A DNA stretch of 64,000 nt. Source: Psychrobacillus psychrodurans. Its GTDB lineage: Bacteria > Bacillota > Bacilli > Bacillales_A > Planococcaceae. Below, piece after piece: positions 1 to 8,054 of the stretch (positions are counted from its first letter, which is position 1; each line of letters begins with the position of its first letter). The stretch lies in assembly GCF_027563345.1 (NCBI RefSeq), contig NZ_JAMKBK010000009.1. One strand, 5' to 3'. The position numbers and the translations under genes are program-made. The notes under the pieces were generated by a model. That model did not search any database. It saw only the letters and a list, made by a program, of their open reading frames with translations, and was not told the origin of the DNA.

Positions 1-592
1 AAATTGCTTGAATACCTACAGCATAAATACAAATAGTTCGAGTATCCTGTAGTACTTCATCTGTTGCACCTAATTGAATCGCGTTCGTCTTGTGAATATC
101 AATGCCTTTTGGGTATTGATCGCAAATGTTAATTGCGTATAAAAGTAGTTCCTTTAAGAAACGGGAAACGACACCGTCACGAAGGATGGTGGTGCGTAAA
201 TTGCTATATTTTAATAGTGTATCTGGTGCATACTCCACTAAATACGCTATCCATCTTGGAAGTTGCTCAAACTCAGATTGATAATAGCTTATACACTCTT
301 CTTGAGTTGAGAACGCAGAAATATTTTTTGATTCGATCGTCAATTCAGTTTTTCCAGTTAGTTCAATTGATTTAGTAATAGCATCGATTCCTGATAACCA
401 GGCTGGGATACCTCGAGAAATAATAGCTGAAGAAATTAGTTCTGCAATTTCGTTTACCGTATTGCCAGCATCAATAGCCACCTCTGTGAAGTGAATCATA
501 GCTTGTTCCTCACGACGAGCTGCAAATAAACCAACTAATAGTAAAGATTTGTCCTTTTTAGAAAGGGAAGAATCATTTAGTAGTGAGTGCAT
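1..592 (-). CDS. carboxymuconolactone decarboxylase-family protein (partial, 3' end beyond window)
   Basis: An open frame without stop runs from an ATG at 592 to the left edge (197 codons). The start follows a strong GGAGGTTTTGTT site. The product begins MHSLLNDSSLSKKDKSLLL and continues with the helical pattern of AhpD/CMD-type proteins (RREEQAMIHFTEVAIDAG). I place it in the CMD family by its resemblance to the complete family member at 5199-5915; it has no CxxC peroxidatic pair in the visible part. It lies downstream of atoE on the same strand, so a role beside fatty-acid/acetoacetate catabolism is inferred. Its biochemical function is unknown. Confidence 0.7.
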   Translation of the reverse strand, partial: MHSLLNDSSLSKKDKSLLLVGLFAARREEQAMIHFTEVAIDAGNTVNEIAELISSAIISRGIPAWLSGIDAITKSIELTGKTELTIESKNISAFSTQEECISYYQSEFEQLPRWIAYLVEYAPDTLLKYSNLRTTILRDGVVSRFLKELLLYAINICDQYPKGIDIHKTNAIQLGATDEVLQDTRTICIYAVGIQAI

Positions 593-614
593 AACAAAAC
601 CTCCATTTAAATGA

Positions 615-735
615 AAAAGCCAATGTTATGAAAACAAAGGCTCTTTTTGAAATTTTTACAGTCTCTGATAAAGTACTCCAGTTGATATTTGAACTAATGG
701 TAATATATCCTTTGCTCTGAGCCACAGATGCTCCC
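615..735 (-). promoter_or_regulatory. candidate structured leader of the left-edge CMD-family gene
   Basis: The 183 bases between the atoE stop and the CMD start hold no convincing gene. On the minus strand GCTCTG at about 739 can pair with CAGAGC at about 715. Nearer the gene, AAAGAGCC and GGCTTTTT flank a short loop and resemble a weak terminator just before the ribosome site. Bases 729-708 carry a motif (ATCTGTGGCTCAGAGC) that recurs with small changes at 6055-6033 in the leader of the other CMD-family gene. Function as an RNA switch is inference. Confidence 0.35.
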
Positions 736-775
736 AGAGCTAACCATAAAATCATCAGGTCTCTTCAATAGTGAT

Positions 776-2107
776 TTAGCCTAGGTAAGACCAAGCAAGC
801 GTAGCAACGATATAAACAATTCCAACATAGAACATAATCATTACTAGGAAGCCCATGATGTCTTTTAGTTTTAAACGGGATAGTGCTAGTGCTGGTAAAA
901 TCCAGAATGGTTGTACTAAATCATTCCATGCGTTACCAAGCATAACGGACATTGAAGTCTCTCCAAGTGAAGCTCCCAATGCTTTTGCTGCATCGATCAT
1001 GAAAGGACCTTGTACTGCCCAATGACCACCAGCAGATGGTGCAAAGAAGTTGATGAAGAAAGAACTTATCAAGCCCCAGAATGGTAATGAATGCTGGGTA
1101 GAGATATCAACGAATACTTTAGCAATCGTATCCACTAAGCCAGAAGCCGCCATGATAGCCATAATTCCAGCATAGAATGGGAATTGAAGAATGATACCTG
1201 ATACTGTTTTGATACCATCTGATAAATGTTCTGTATATTTTGCGGGAGTACCAAGTAAAATAATCCCTACGAATAGAATGATAAAGTTAAGAATATTTAA
1301 ATCTAATGACTTTCCATTAACGAAATGGATGATTACATAAACAATACCTAAGCCCCCGATCAAATATGAAAGGATACGGCTATTATTTAATTTGTTAGCA
1401 AATGTGTTTTCTTCCAATACATTTACTTTTAGTTTTTTTGCATCTGAGTGTAAAGCAGGGTCAATTTCTTTAACATTTTTTGGGTCCTTCGGATGAAGCA
1501 TAGAATTGAATAGTGGTAATGTGATTAACAGGAAAATAGCAGTGATAATCATTGGTAAACTAAAAATAGTTTCAGTTAAAGCGATAAGACCCATATTCTC
1601 TTCTAGGAAATGTCCAGGTGTTGAGATTAAAATTGGAATAGAAGCAGAAAGTCCTAAACCATAAAATGTGAAACCAGAGTAGGCAGCCGCGATAATTAAT
1701 GGATAATGGACACCTTTCACTTTTAATGCTAACTTTTTAGCGATTATACCACCAATAACTAGTCCGAATCCCCAGTTCAAGTAACTTCCAATTCCACCTA
1801 CTAAAGTAGCGACAATAATTGCAGTCTTAGGTGTATGTACCATACTTGCAATCTTATTTAAGAAGCGATCTGTAATTGGTGCTGTTGCTAGTACATAACC
1901 CATTGCTAGAATTACAGCCATTTGCGTAGTAAAGGCTAAAAGGTCCCAAAAGCCGTCACCCCATGAAGTTGTTAAATTTAGGAACGAAATATCCTCAATT
2001 ATAAGCGCTAAAATAAATGTTAATATTGTCAAACCTATCGCAAATACGAATGGATCCGGCAAATACTTCTTCATTATTGAAGTGAAGAAATTAGTTAATC
2101 TTTCCAT
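776..2107 (-). CDS. atoE: short-chain fatty acid transporter, AtoE family
   Basis: A 443-residue integral membrane protein with about ten to twelve hydrophobic segments and the family start MERLTNFFTSIMKKYLPDPF. Proteins of this family (SCFA_trans) import short-chain fatty acids or acetoacetate across the cytoplasmic membrane. The length is normal and the C-terminal half keeps conserved FAPSAGGHWAVQGPF and GNAWNDLVQPFWILP stretches. The ATG has an upstream GGGGGAT site. CoA-transferase and thiolase genes lie 0.6-3 kb away on the same strand, matching an ato-type pathway in which the imported acid is activated with CoA and cleaved. A DUF3870 gene interrupts the block, so co-transcription is uncertain. 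Confidence 0.9.
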   Translation of the reverse strand: MERLTNFFTSIMKKYLPDPFVFAIGLTILTFILALIIEDISFLNLTTSWGDGFWDLLAFTTQMAVILAMGYVLATAPITDRFLNKIASMVHTPKTAIIVATLVGGIGSYLNWGFGLVIGGIIAKKLALKVKGVHYPLIIAAAYSGFTFYGLGLSASIPILISTPGHFLEENMGLIALTETIFSLPMIITAIFLLITLPLFNSMLHPKDPKNVKEIDPALHSDAKKLKVNVLEENTFANKLNNSRILSYLIGGLGIVYVIIHFVNGKSLDLNILNFIILFVGIILLGTPAKYTEHLSDGIKTVSGIILQFPFYAGIMAIMAASGLVDTIAKVFVDISTQHSLPFWGLISSFFINFFAPSAGGHWAVQGPFMIDAAKALGASLGETSMSVMLGNAWNDLVQPFWILPALALSRLKLKDIMGFLVMIMFYVGIVYIVATLAWSYLG

Positions 2108-2265
2108 TGTAAAATCCCCCTAAAATTGTTTAATAAGTAACAATTACTCCCATATAAATTTCCGTGTAATTTGAACAATAACATCTTAACAAAGCTTGAT
2201 AATAGCTAATTTTCGGATTAACTATGATAAACTATATCTAGTTTAAATTAACGGAGGTTCTATTT

Positions 2266-2586
2266 ATGCAACAATTAAATACTTTACTAGTGACTGCTTA
2301 TGCAAAAGCTCCACAAGGTACGGCAATGTATGAAATCTACAAACACGCAGGAATTGTTCTTGAAATCGATAAGCAAACGCATAAAATTGTAGATGCCGAA
2401 TTTACTTTTATAACAGAATTAGCACAAAATTTCTTTAAACGTATGTTAATAAATTTTGACTTTACAGCAGATATAAATATATTAATAGAACGTATTGAAG
2501 AACATTACATGGCTCCTTCAAGTGGAGCAGTTACAGTCGCTCTGAAATCTGCGCAGAAAAGATACTTAGAAAAAATAGCTAAATAA
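2266..2586 (+). CDS. DUF3870 domain-containing protein
   Basis: A 106-residue soluble protein whose length and conserved pattern (TAYAKAPQGTAMYEIYKHAG, IVDAEFTFITELAQNFF) fit DUF3870. The domain has no established function. It is read divergently from atoE, 158 bases away, and its ATG follows an ACGGAGG site with good spacing. A strong terminator follows. The position inside an SCFA/CoA-transferase block suggests a link to that metabolism, which is inference. Confidence 0.8.
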   Translation: MQQLNTLLVTAYAKAPQGTAMYEIYKHAGIVLEIDKQTHKIVDAEFTFITELAQNFFKRMLINFDFTADINILIERIEEHYMAPSSGAVTVALKSAQKRYLEKIAK

Positions 2587-2636
2587 GCTTACTAAAAAAA
2601 TTCTTGGTGTTAAAGCGTTTACATTTGTCTATAGTA

Positions 2637-2670
2637 GAAAATTCTCTCAGGAGAATTTTCTTTTTATTTT
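2637..2670 (+). terminator. intrinsic terminator of the DUF3870 gene
   Basis: GAAAATTCTC and GAGAATTTTC form a perfect 10-bp stem around TCAG, followed by TTTTTATTTT on the plus strand. It overlaps the stop of the convergent thiolase gene. Confidence 0.85.
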
Positions 2671-3857
2671 GCTTGGCAATTTTCAACAATTGTTGTTATG
2701 CCAAGTCCACCGGCGATACATAGAGTAACTAACCCGTAACGCTTACCTGTGCGCTCTAATTCATGGATAAGCTTTGTCATTAAAATAGCTCCAGTTGCAC
2801 CAATAGGATGTCCCATTGCAATAGCACCGCCATTAGGATTTACTTTGCTTTGATCTAAACCTAATTCTTCGATAACGGCCAGTGACTGGGAAGCGAAGGC
2901 TTCATTTAGTTCAATCACATCGATGTCTTCAATGGAAAGTCCAGCTTGTTTTAATGCTTTTCGTGTTGCTGGAACTGGTCCAATCCCCATTATAGATGGG
3001 TCTACACCAACCGCTGCCTGGGCAATGATTTTTACCTTTGGATGAAGACCTAGCTCTTCGGCTTTTTCTCTTGACATTACTAGAAGGGCTGCAGCTCCGT
3101 CATTGCGACCACTAGCGTTAGCGGCGGTTACAGATCCACCCTCGCGAAAAACAGGTTTTAAAGTAGCTAGCTTTTCTACAGGAGTCAATCGTGGATGCTC
3201 ATCAACCCTAAACACCTCTGTAGTTTTACCTGTCCTAATCTCGTATGGAACAATTTGTTTTGCGAAGAAGCCATTTTTAATAGCATTTTCAGTACGAACT
3301 TGGCTTTGATAGGCAAATGCATCCTGCGCTTCACGGGAAATGGAGTACTTATCAGCTAAGTTTTCAGCTGTTTCGCCCATCGTTTTTAGCCCGTAGGATT
3401 CTGGTTGAGAACCAGGCTGACTTTCGGTATTTGGATCTAAAATTTGGCTGTTACCAACATTTAGCCCGTATCTGGCATCGCGAATATAGTATGGGGCAGT
3501 ACTCATAGATTCAGTACCACCTGCAATAATCACATCACTTAAGCCAAGTGCAATCTGCTGTGCGGCATTATTAATAGATTGTAAGCCAGAACCACATTGA
3601 CGATGCACCGTGTAACCGGGTACTTCAAGTGGGATATCCGCACGTAATGAAGCAAGGCGAGCAACATTAGACTGATCTGCACTTTGTTTTGCTTGACCTA
3701 AAATAACTTCATCCACTTCAGTAGGATCAATTTGTGTGCGGGTTAATAGTTCTTTTATAACGGCGGCACCCAAGTAATCAGCGGTCTGAGTCATTAATGA
3801 GCCGCCTAGCTTTCCAATTGCAGTACGAACACCTTCTACAATTACTACTTCCTTCAT
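2664..3857 (-). CDS. acetyl-CoA C-acetyltransferase (thiolase)
   Basis: Thiolase-fold enzyme of 397 residues. The nucleophilic cysteine lies in RQCGSGLQ (C88), the catalytic histidine in GHPIGATGA (H350) and the second cysteine in LCIAGGLG (C380). The usual C-terminal motif is CxGGGxG; here the first glycine is alanine, a small departure. The enzyme would split acetoacetyl-CoA (or a longer 3-ketoacyl-CoA) into acetyl-CoA units. It is the last gene of the CMD-scoA-scoB-thiolase run, 12 bases after scoB, and follows an AAGGAGG site. Chain-length preference cannot be read from the sequence. Confidence 0.92.
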   Translation of the reverse strand: MKEVVIVEGVRTAIGKLGGSLMTQTADYLGAAVIKELLTRTQIDPTEVDEVILGQAKQSADQSNVARLASLRADIPLEVPGYTVHRQCGSGLQSINNAAQQIALGLSDVIIAGGTESMSTAPYYIRDARYGLNVGNSQILDPNTESQPGSQPESYGLKTMGETAENLADKYSISREAQDAFAYQSQVRTENAIKNGFFAKQIVPYEIRTGKTTEVFRVDEHPRLTPVEKLATLKPVFREGGSVTAANASGRNDGAAALLVMSREKAEELGLHPKVKIIAQAAVGVDPSIMGIGPVPATRKALKQAGLSIEDIDVIELNEAFASQSLAVIEELGLDQSKVNPNGGAIAMGHPIGATGAILMTKLIHELERTGKRYGLVTLCIAGGLGITTIVENCQAK

Positions 3858-3869
3858 GATGATTCCTCC

Positions 3870-4505
3870 TTATTTCAAGCTATTTACAAATGTAGCTTCC
3901 GTATTAGCTTCTACTGTTTCTAAATCAGCCCCAGGCATTAATTCAACTAAATGCAATTGCCCATCGATGTATTTAAAAACTGCTAAATCCGTAATAACGG
4001 TGTCTACATTACGAGTGGAGGTAATAGGGTAATTACACTCCTTTAAAATTTTACTTTTACCGTCTTTAGATGTATGAGTTGTCGTTACAATTACTTTACG
4101 AGCACCAACTAGTAAATCCATTGCACCTCCGACACCTATAATATTTTTACCTGGTACAGCCCAGTTTGCAATACGTGCCTGTTCATCAACCTGTAAAACC
4201 CCTAGAATTGCAACGTCTATGTGACCTCCACGGATCATTGCGAAGGATGCGGCGCTATCAAAGTAAGAGGCACCAATAGCTTCTCCAACTGTAAATTTCC
4301 CTGCATTGACAATATTAGGATCAATTTCTTCCTCGGTAACATCTTCGACACCAAGCATTCCGTTTTCCGTGTGTAAGTAAACATGGTTATGTTCTACATA
4401 GTTGGCCACAAGTGTTGGAATTCCGATGCCTAGGTTAACAATTTGTCCTTGTTCTAATTCTTGGGCAGCCCGCTTGGCAATAGCTTCTTGTATTGGGTTA
4501 GCCAT
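3870..4505 (-). CDS. scoB: 3-oxoacid CoA-transferase subunit B
   Basis: The beta subunit of a family I CoA-transferase, which moves CoA from an acyl-CoA donor to a short-chain oxoacid such as acetoacetate. The catalytic glutamate is in TENGMLG (E47 counting from my start). A longer frame opens at GTG 4517, but its ribosome site would touch the start codon. ATG 4505, about 8 bases after AAGGTG, is better and gives 211 residues. That ATG overlaps the stop of scoA (ATGGCTAA), so the two subunits are translationally coupled. Whether the in vivo substrate is acetoacetate or butyrate is not determined. Confidence 0.9.
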   Translation of the reverse strand: MANPIQEAIAKRAAQELEQGQIVNLGIGIPTLVANYVEHNHVYLHTENGMLGVEDVTEEEIDPNIVNAGKFTVGEAIGASYFDSAASFAMIRGGHIDVAILGVLQVDEQARIANWAVPGKNIIGVGGAMDLLVGARKVIVTTTHTSKDGKSKILKECNYPITSTRNVDTVITDLAVFKYIDGQLHLVELMPGADLETVEANTEATFVNSLK

Positions 4506-5184
4506 GTTCGATAACACCTTCCTTTGTCAAAATCTTTTTCGCTAAGATGATGCGATCAACGAATAGGTGAGGTGTAGCGATTTCATCACTTTTTAGTTCA
4601 CCAGCTTCTACAATTTCATCCACTTCGACAATAACTGTTTTAGCAGCAGTTGCCATAAGAGGGTTGAAGTTACGCGCTGTTTTATAATAAATAAGATTGC
4701 CTAATGTATCTGCCTTATAGGCCCGAATAATTGCTATATCCGCCTTTAAAGCCTCTTCAAGAACGTATTCCTCACCATTAAACACTTTTGTTTCTTTGCC
4801 TTTGGATAAGTCAGTACCGAATGAAGTTTTCGTATAATACCCTGCTATTCCTGCGCCTCCAGCACGAATAGATTCAGATAAAGTACCTTGTGGCAATAGT
4901 TCAATTTCAATTTCCCCACGCTGGAAGGCATCACCTACATCTCTGTTACCGGTGAAATAGGAGCCTATCGCTTTTTTTACTTTATTTTGTTCTAGTAGTT
5001 TACCTAGACCTTTACCTTGCTCGCCTAAGTTATTACTAATAATTGTTAAATCTTTTACATCTAGTTCTACTAACGTATCTATTAGTGTCAGTGGACCACC
5101 AACGAGACCAAATCCACCAACCATGATTGTTTGACCGGTATGGACACAATCTAGTGCCTCTTCAGATGAATTATAAATCTTCAT
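4498..5184 (-). CDS. scoA: 3-oxoacid CoA-transferase subunit A
   Basis: Alpha subunit of the same CoA-transferase: 228 residues with the GGFGLVGGP glycine motif near residue 23 and the family segment IISNNLGEQGKGLGKLL. It pairs with the overlapping B gene to make the active heteromer. The start ATG is 14 bases after the stop of the CMD-family gene, so the four genes form one minus-strand operon. AtoD and ScoA are equally good names. Confidence 0.92.
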   Translation of the reverse strand: MKIYNSSEEALDCVHTGQTIMVGGFGLVGGPLTLIDTLVELDVKDLTIISNNLGEQGKGLGKLLEQNKVKKAIGSYFTGNRDVGDAFQRGEIEIELLPQGTLSESIRAGGAGIAGYYTKTSFGTDLSKGKETKVFNGEEYVLEEALKADIAIIRAYKADTLGNLIYYKTARNFNPLMATAAKTVIVEVDEIVEAGELKSDEIATPHLFVDRIILAKKILTKEGVIEHG

Positions 5185-5198
5185 ATTTTTTCACTCCA

Positions 5199-5915
5199 TT
5201 ATTTTTCAATTAGTGCGTCACTAATTTCAAACCAAGAGGGGATACCTGCTGTCAAAAGACAAATGTATCCAAGCTCCGCTAGTTGAGGTTCTTTGACGCC
5301 TTTTTCACGCGCTTTATTTGCCCAATAATCTGTTTCAGCATTTTGTAACATAGTAGTGTAAATACCTGTCATTAAGATGTATTTCATTTGTTCATCTACT
5401 ACGTTTGATGCTAGTAATTTATCTGTTAAAGCGTTTTCATTATCGTCTATAAAAAGAACAATAAGTTGTTCGTAATAGTCTTTTCTGTCATCTGTTGAAG
5501 CGAATTGCGCATAATAACGTATAATTTCGGTTGCTGTTGCATCGTGTGAAATTTTTTCAGCTGGAGTTCCAGATAACTCAAGTGCATATTCAAAGGATTG
5601 AAGACCAATTTGTAATGCTTTTTCTCCGCCGTAGTTATAGGCAACAAGTAAATACTCAGCTAATTCTTCGAGCGTTGCACCACCATCAGTTGCACCTTTT
5701 GTGTGATAAACCATGCTTCGTGCATAATGTCGAGCCGAGTTAATACCAACTAGTAAGATATCTTTTTCTTTCACTGAAAGTACTCCTTCAGCCATTGCTG
5801 CACCACGTAAAGCTGTGTAATGGTCTAGCATTGCAGGATTATAATCATGCATTTTTTGAACCCAACCTGGTATGACATCGTAAACTTTTTTAAAGTAATC
5901 TAATCCAGTTGCCAT
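5199..5915 (-). CDS. carboxymuconolactone decarboxylase-family protein
   Basis: First gene of the CoA-transferase/thiolase operon. The frame opens at 5954, but ATG 5915 (MATGLDYFKK) follows AAAGGAG with normal spacing and is the likely start (238 residues). The AhpD-like helical core (INSARHYARSMVYHTKGATDGG) keeps the histidine but lacks the CxxC pair of alkylhydroperoxidases, so peroxidase activity is unlikely. About 250 residues is twice a single CMD domain, suggesting two domains. The partial gene at the left edge is a relative. The role in the pathway is unknown. Confidence 0.8.
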   Translation of the reverse strand: MATGLDYFKKVYDVIPGWVQKMHDYNPAMLDHYTALRGAAMAEGVLSVKEKDILLVGINSARHYARSMVYHTKGATDGGATLEELAEYLLVAYNYGGEKALQIGLQSFEYALELSGTPAEKISHDATATEIIRYYAQFASTDDRKDYYEQLIVLFIDDNENALTDKLLASNVVDEQMKYILMTGIYTTMLQNAETDYWANKAREKGVKEPQLAELGYICLLTAGIPSWFEISDALIEK

Positions 5916-5942
5916 ATTATTTACGCTCCTTTTTAAATATAT

Positions 5943-6002
5943 AAAAAAGGCCACACTACGCTCATGGACACAATAGTAGTGTCATTTGAGAGTAGTGAGG
6001 CC
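5943..6002 (-). terminator. long terminator hairpin in the leader of the CMD-scoAB-thiolase operon
   Basis: On the minus strand GGCCTCACTAC (6002-5992) pairs with GTAGTGTGGCC (5959-5949), broken only by one T-T. The stem continues inward through CTCA/TGAG and GACAC/GTGTC, then TTTTTT follows. Only about 15 bases separate the T-run from the ribosome site of the CMD gene. A promoter hardly fits there, so the hairpin either ends the upstream hydrolase transcript or controls read-through into the operon. Confidence 0.8.
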
Positions 6003-6032
6003 AACAGACAAGTGGGGAAAAACAAAGAAAGG

Positions 6033-6055
6033 TCGTTTCTCTGTAGCCACCTGAT
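6033..6055 (-). promoter_or_regulatory. leader motif shared with the other CMD-family gene
   Basis: Minus-strand ATCAGGTGGCTACAGAG followed by AAACGA. It matches about 19 of 24 aligned columns of the motif at 729-708, also found before a CMD-family gene. It sits between the candidate promoter (6107-6078) and the terminator hairpin (6002-5949), the layout of a transcription-attenuating leader. Confidence 0.35.
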
Positions 6056-6077
6056 AGGCTTTTATTTTGATTATCTA

Positions 6078-6107
6078 ATTATTCACATAAGACCCGACAA
6101 ATTTCAA
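6078..6107 (-). promoter_or_regulatory. candidate sigma-A promoter for the CMD-scoAB-thiolase leader
   Basis: On the minus strand TTGAAA (6107-6102) and AATAAT (6083-6078) are 18 bases apart. Transcription from here would give a leader of about 155 nt that includes the shared motif and the terminator hairpin. Confidence 0.45.
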
Positions 6108-6114
6108 CCCTTTT

Positions 6115-6948
6115 TTATAATTTATTTATAAAAGCCTTTATTGTCGGGTTTACATCGCTACGTTCCTCGAAAACAAGTGTATAGTGATTGCTATCTGTTG
6201 TAATTTTATGGATGTTTTTTGCGTATTGCTGTGTTTCGATATAAGACTCGGCTAAAAATAATGCAGGCATCGATCCGATATCGCCAGTAGAATGTACAAG
6301 TAACACAGGACATTCTACCCTTTCAAATACTTCAGCTGGCTTGTAATCGTAGAAGCTTTGGAAGTCTTGACGAATTTTTGTTTCATCCGATTTATTTTCC
6401 CAATGACCATCTACTTGGGCTATCTCATAGCGACCAACACTTTCCATATGCTCATTCCAAACTACTCCCAGATTGCTATAAATTTTCTTGATTTCCTCCA
6501 AATAGGCTTCTGCAGTTTTATAATGTTTACTAATTCGACCAAGAGAAGGCTCCACAATTTGTCGTTGGTGATCTGTACAGGTGGCAGCACCATCAAGTAA
6601 AACAACGCCTTTCACATCATCTCGTTTACTAGCCACATTTGCCATAATGAATCCACCCATTGAGTAGCCCATTAATATTGGATTTTGTATATTTAATGCA
6701 TCGATTAAACTGATAATATCCTGTGTATGCTGCTCGATACAAGTATCTTCTGTAGCTGCAGAGCTACTTCCGCGACCTCTTAAATCGACAGAGATAAATC
6801 GATATTCATCCTTGAGCAGCTCAGCGTAGTAATGTAGCTGTTTACTATTTCCTGTTAAGCCGTGAACACCGATGATTACACCTTTCTTTCCCTCATATTC
6901 AGCATAAACTAGCGAACCACCATTGACTTCAATTGAACGATATTCCAT
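6115..6948 (-). CDS. alpha/beta hydrolase
   Basis: A 277-residue alpha/beta-hydrolase-fold enzyme. The nucleophile serine is in GYSMGG (S96), the oxyanion HG motif is GVHGLTG, and the late histidine is in DSNHYTLVFEE. The frame is open to 6990, but ATG 6948 (MEYRSIEV) has a perfect AAGGAGG with 6-base spacing and is taken as the start. The substrate cannot be inferred. It lies upstream of the CMD-scoAB operon on the same strand, perhaps as a separate transcript ending at the 5949-6002 hairpin. Confidence 0.85.
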   Translation of the reverse strand: MEYRSIEVNGGSLVYAEYEGKKGVIIGVHGLTGNSKQLHYYAELLKDEYRFISVDLRGRGSSSAATEDTCIEQHTQDIISLIDALNIQNPILMGYSMGGFIMANVASKRDDVKGVVLLDGAATCTDHQRQIVEPSLGRISKHYKTAEAYLEEIKKIYSNLGVVWNEHMESVGRYEIAQVDGHWENKSDETKIRQDFQSFYDYKPAEVFERVECPVLLVHSTGDIGSMPALFLAESYIETQQYAKNIHKITTDSNHYTLVFEERSDVNPTIKAFINKL

Positions 6949-7472
6949 ATATATCCTCCTTATGTACAAAGTATAGAGTAATTTGTACACCTTCTTTTTA
7001 AAAATGTCAAAATAATTATTTTGACATGATACAATTTTTCATTCTAAAATTAGCGATTTCTTGTAGCGATTTTGATGTTTTTTAAGTGTACGGATATATA
7101 TATAGGTATATGGATATATGCTTTGGAGAAGTAGAACATTCATAAAAACACGTTAAAATTATTATGTTGAAAAAGCAATATATATCATATTATTTGGAAA
7201 AATTCGGCGTATTTATTTCAAACTGCAAAATACTGTACTGGAATTGGATTGAAGCCTTATAAAGCAGTTGGATTTATGGTCCTTTATTATTCAAGGATAA
7301 TATTACAGTTAATGAAATGTGAAAAATTCAAAGTGGTGATTCCAATTAGAACAGGCTTTGTTATGGAAAAGGATTACGAAGAAGTGATTGGCATTATGCG
7401 AGAATGTGAAGGGTAGACTAGTAAAGGTATGGTTATTTATATATAAATTGAACAAATAATATTATCACTTAA
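6949..7472. other. AT-rich gap with a small unassigned ORF
   Basis: About 520 bases without a recognised gene. A plus-strand frame at 7312-7416 encodes 34 residues (MKCEKFKVVIPIRTGFVMEK...). It reads like protein sequence but has no good ribosome site, so it may be the tail of a decayed gene. A TA-rich tract lies near 7090-7120. Nothing else stands out. Confidence 0.4.
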
Positions 7473-7504
7473 ACTAAAAAACACCTCTTTTACAGAGGTG
7501 TTTT
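7473..7504. terminator. bidirectional terminator
   Basis: AAAACACCTC and GAGGTGTTTT form a 10-bp stem around TTTTACA. The minus strand continues with six T, ending the FMN reductase transcript. Confidence 0.85.
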
Positions 7505-7511
7505 AGCATTA

Positions 7512-8054
7512 TTATAAGTAATTTTTCATCCATTCTTGGAAGTTAGCAATTACTGTATCGATAAATTCAATTGTTGATTTGTCTGTTAATTCACCACTAT
7601 CATTAAATTTTGTATGCGCTGCTCCAACGTATACTTCGTTCATTGGTAGTAAAGGTGAATTTAGTCCACTCGCGAATAAAATATCACGTAGGTGCATTTG
7701 AGCTTTTACTGTTCCTAGAACACCCATAGAAGCTCCCATAATCATAGATGGTTTTCCATTCATTACTTTATCTACACGGCTCATCCAGTCAATTGCATTA
7801 CCTAATACACCTGGAATTGTAGAATTATATTCTGGTGTTACCCAAAGTACTGCGTCTGCTGCTTTTACTTTAGCTTTGATGTCTAATACTTCCTGCGGTG
7901 CATCCAGTTCGATATCTTGGTTATACATTGGGATTGGCTTTAAGTCTAAGATTTCTAGCTCAAACTTATCTGCATAGCGTGCTTGTACATGTTTTGCTAG
8001 TTTTAAATTGAATGAATCTTCACGGATACTTCCTACGATTGCAACTACTTTCAT
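7512..8054 (-). CDS. NADPH-dependent FMN reductase
   Basis: A 180-residue flavodoxin-fold enzyme. The FMN phosphate loop is GSIREDSFN (8-16), and the family signature is TPEYNSTIPGVLGNAIDW. Relatives reduce FMN, quinones or azo dyes with NAD(P)H in the cytoplasm. The ATG follows a TGGAGGG site, and the gene stands alone with its own terminator. Whether it acts as an azoreductase, quinone reductase or chromate reductase is open. Confidence 0.9.
   Translation of the reverse strand: MKVVAIVGSIREDSFNLKLAKHVQARYADKFELEILDLKPIPMYNQDIELDAPQEVLDIKAKVKAADAVLWVTPEYNSTIPGVLGNAIDWMSRVDKVMNGKPSMIMGASMGVLGTVKAQMHLRDILFASGLNSPLLPMNEVYVGAAHTKFNDSGELTDKSTIEFIDTVIANFQEWMKNYL

Noticed and set aside
573..755. 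60-codon minus-strand frame between atoE and the left-edge gene
   Set aside because: It overlaps the start of the real CMD-family gene, has no ribosome site, and covers the presumed leader RNA.
2608..2624. Near-consensus cre site (minus-strand ATGTAAACGCTTTAA)
   Set aside because: It differs from the consensus at one position but lies between two convergent gene ends, far from any promoter, so control by CcpA is unlikely.
6020..6060. T-box (AGGTGGCTACAGAG resembles the T-box core)
   Set aside because: The AGGGTGGNACCGCG core is not matched, no stem I specifier loop is evident, and the gene is not for an aminoacyl or amino-acid function.
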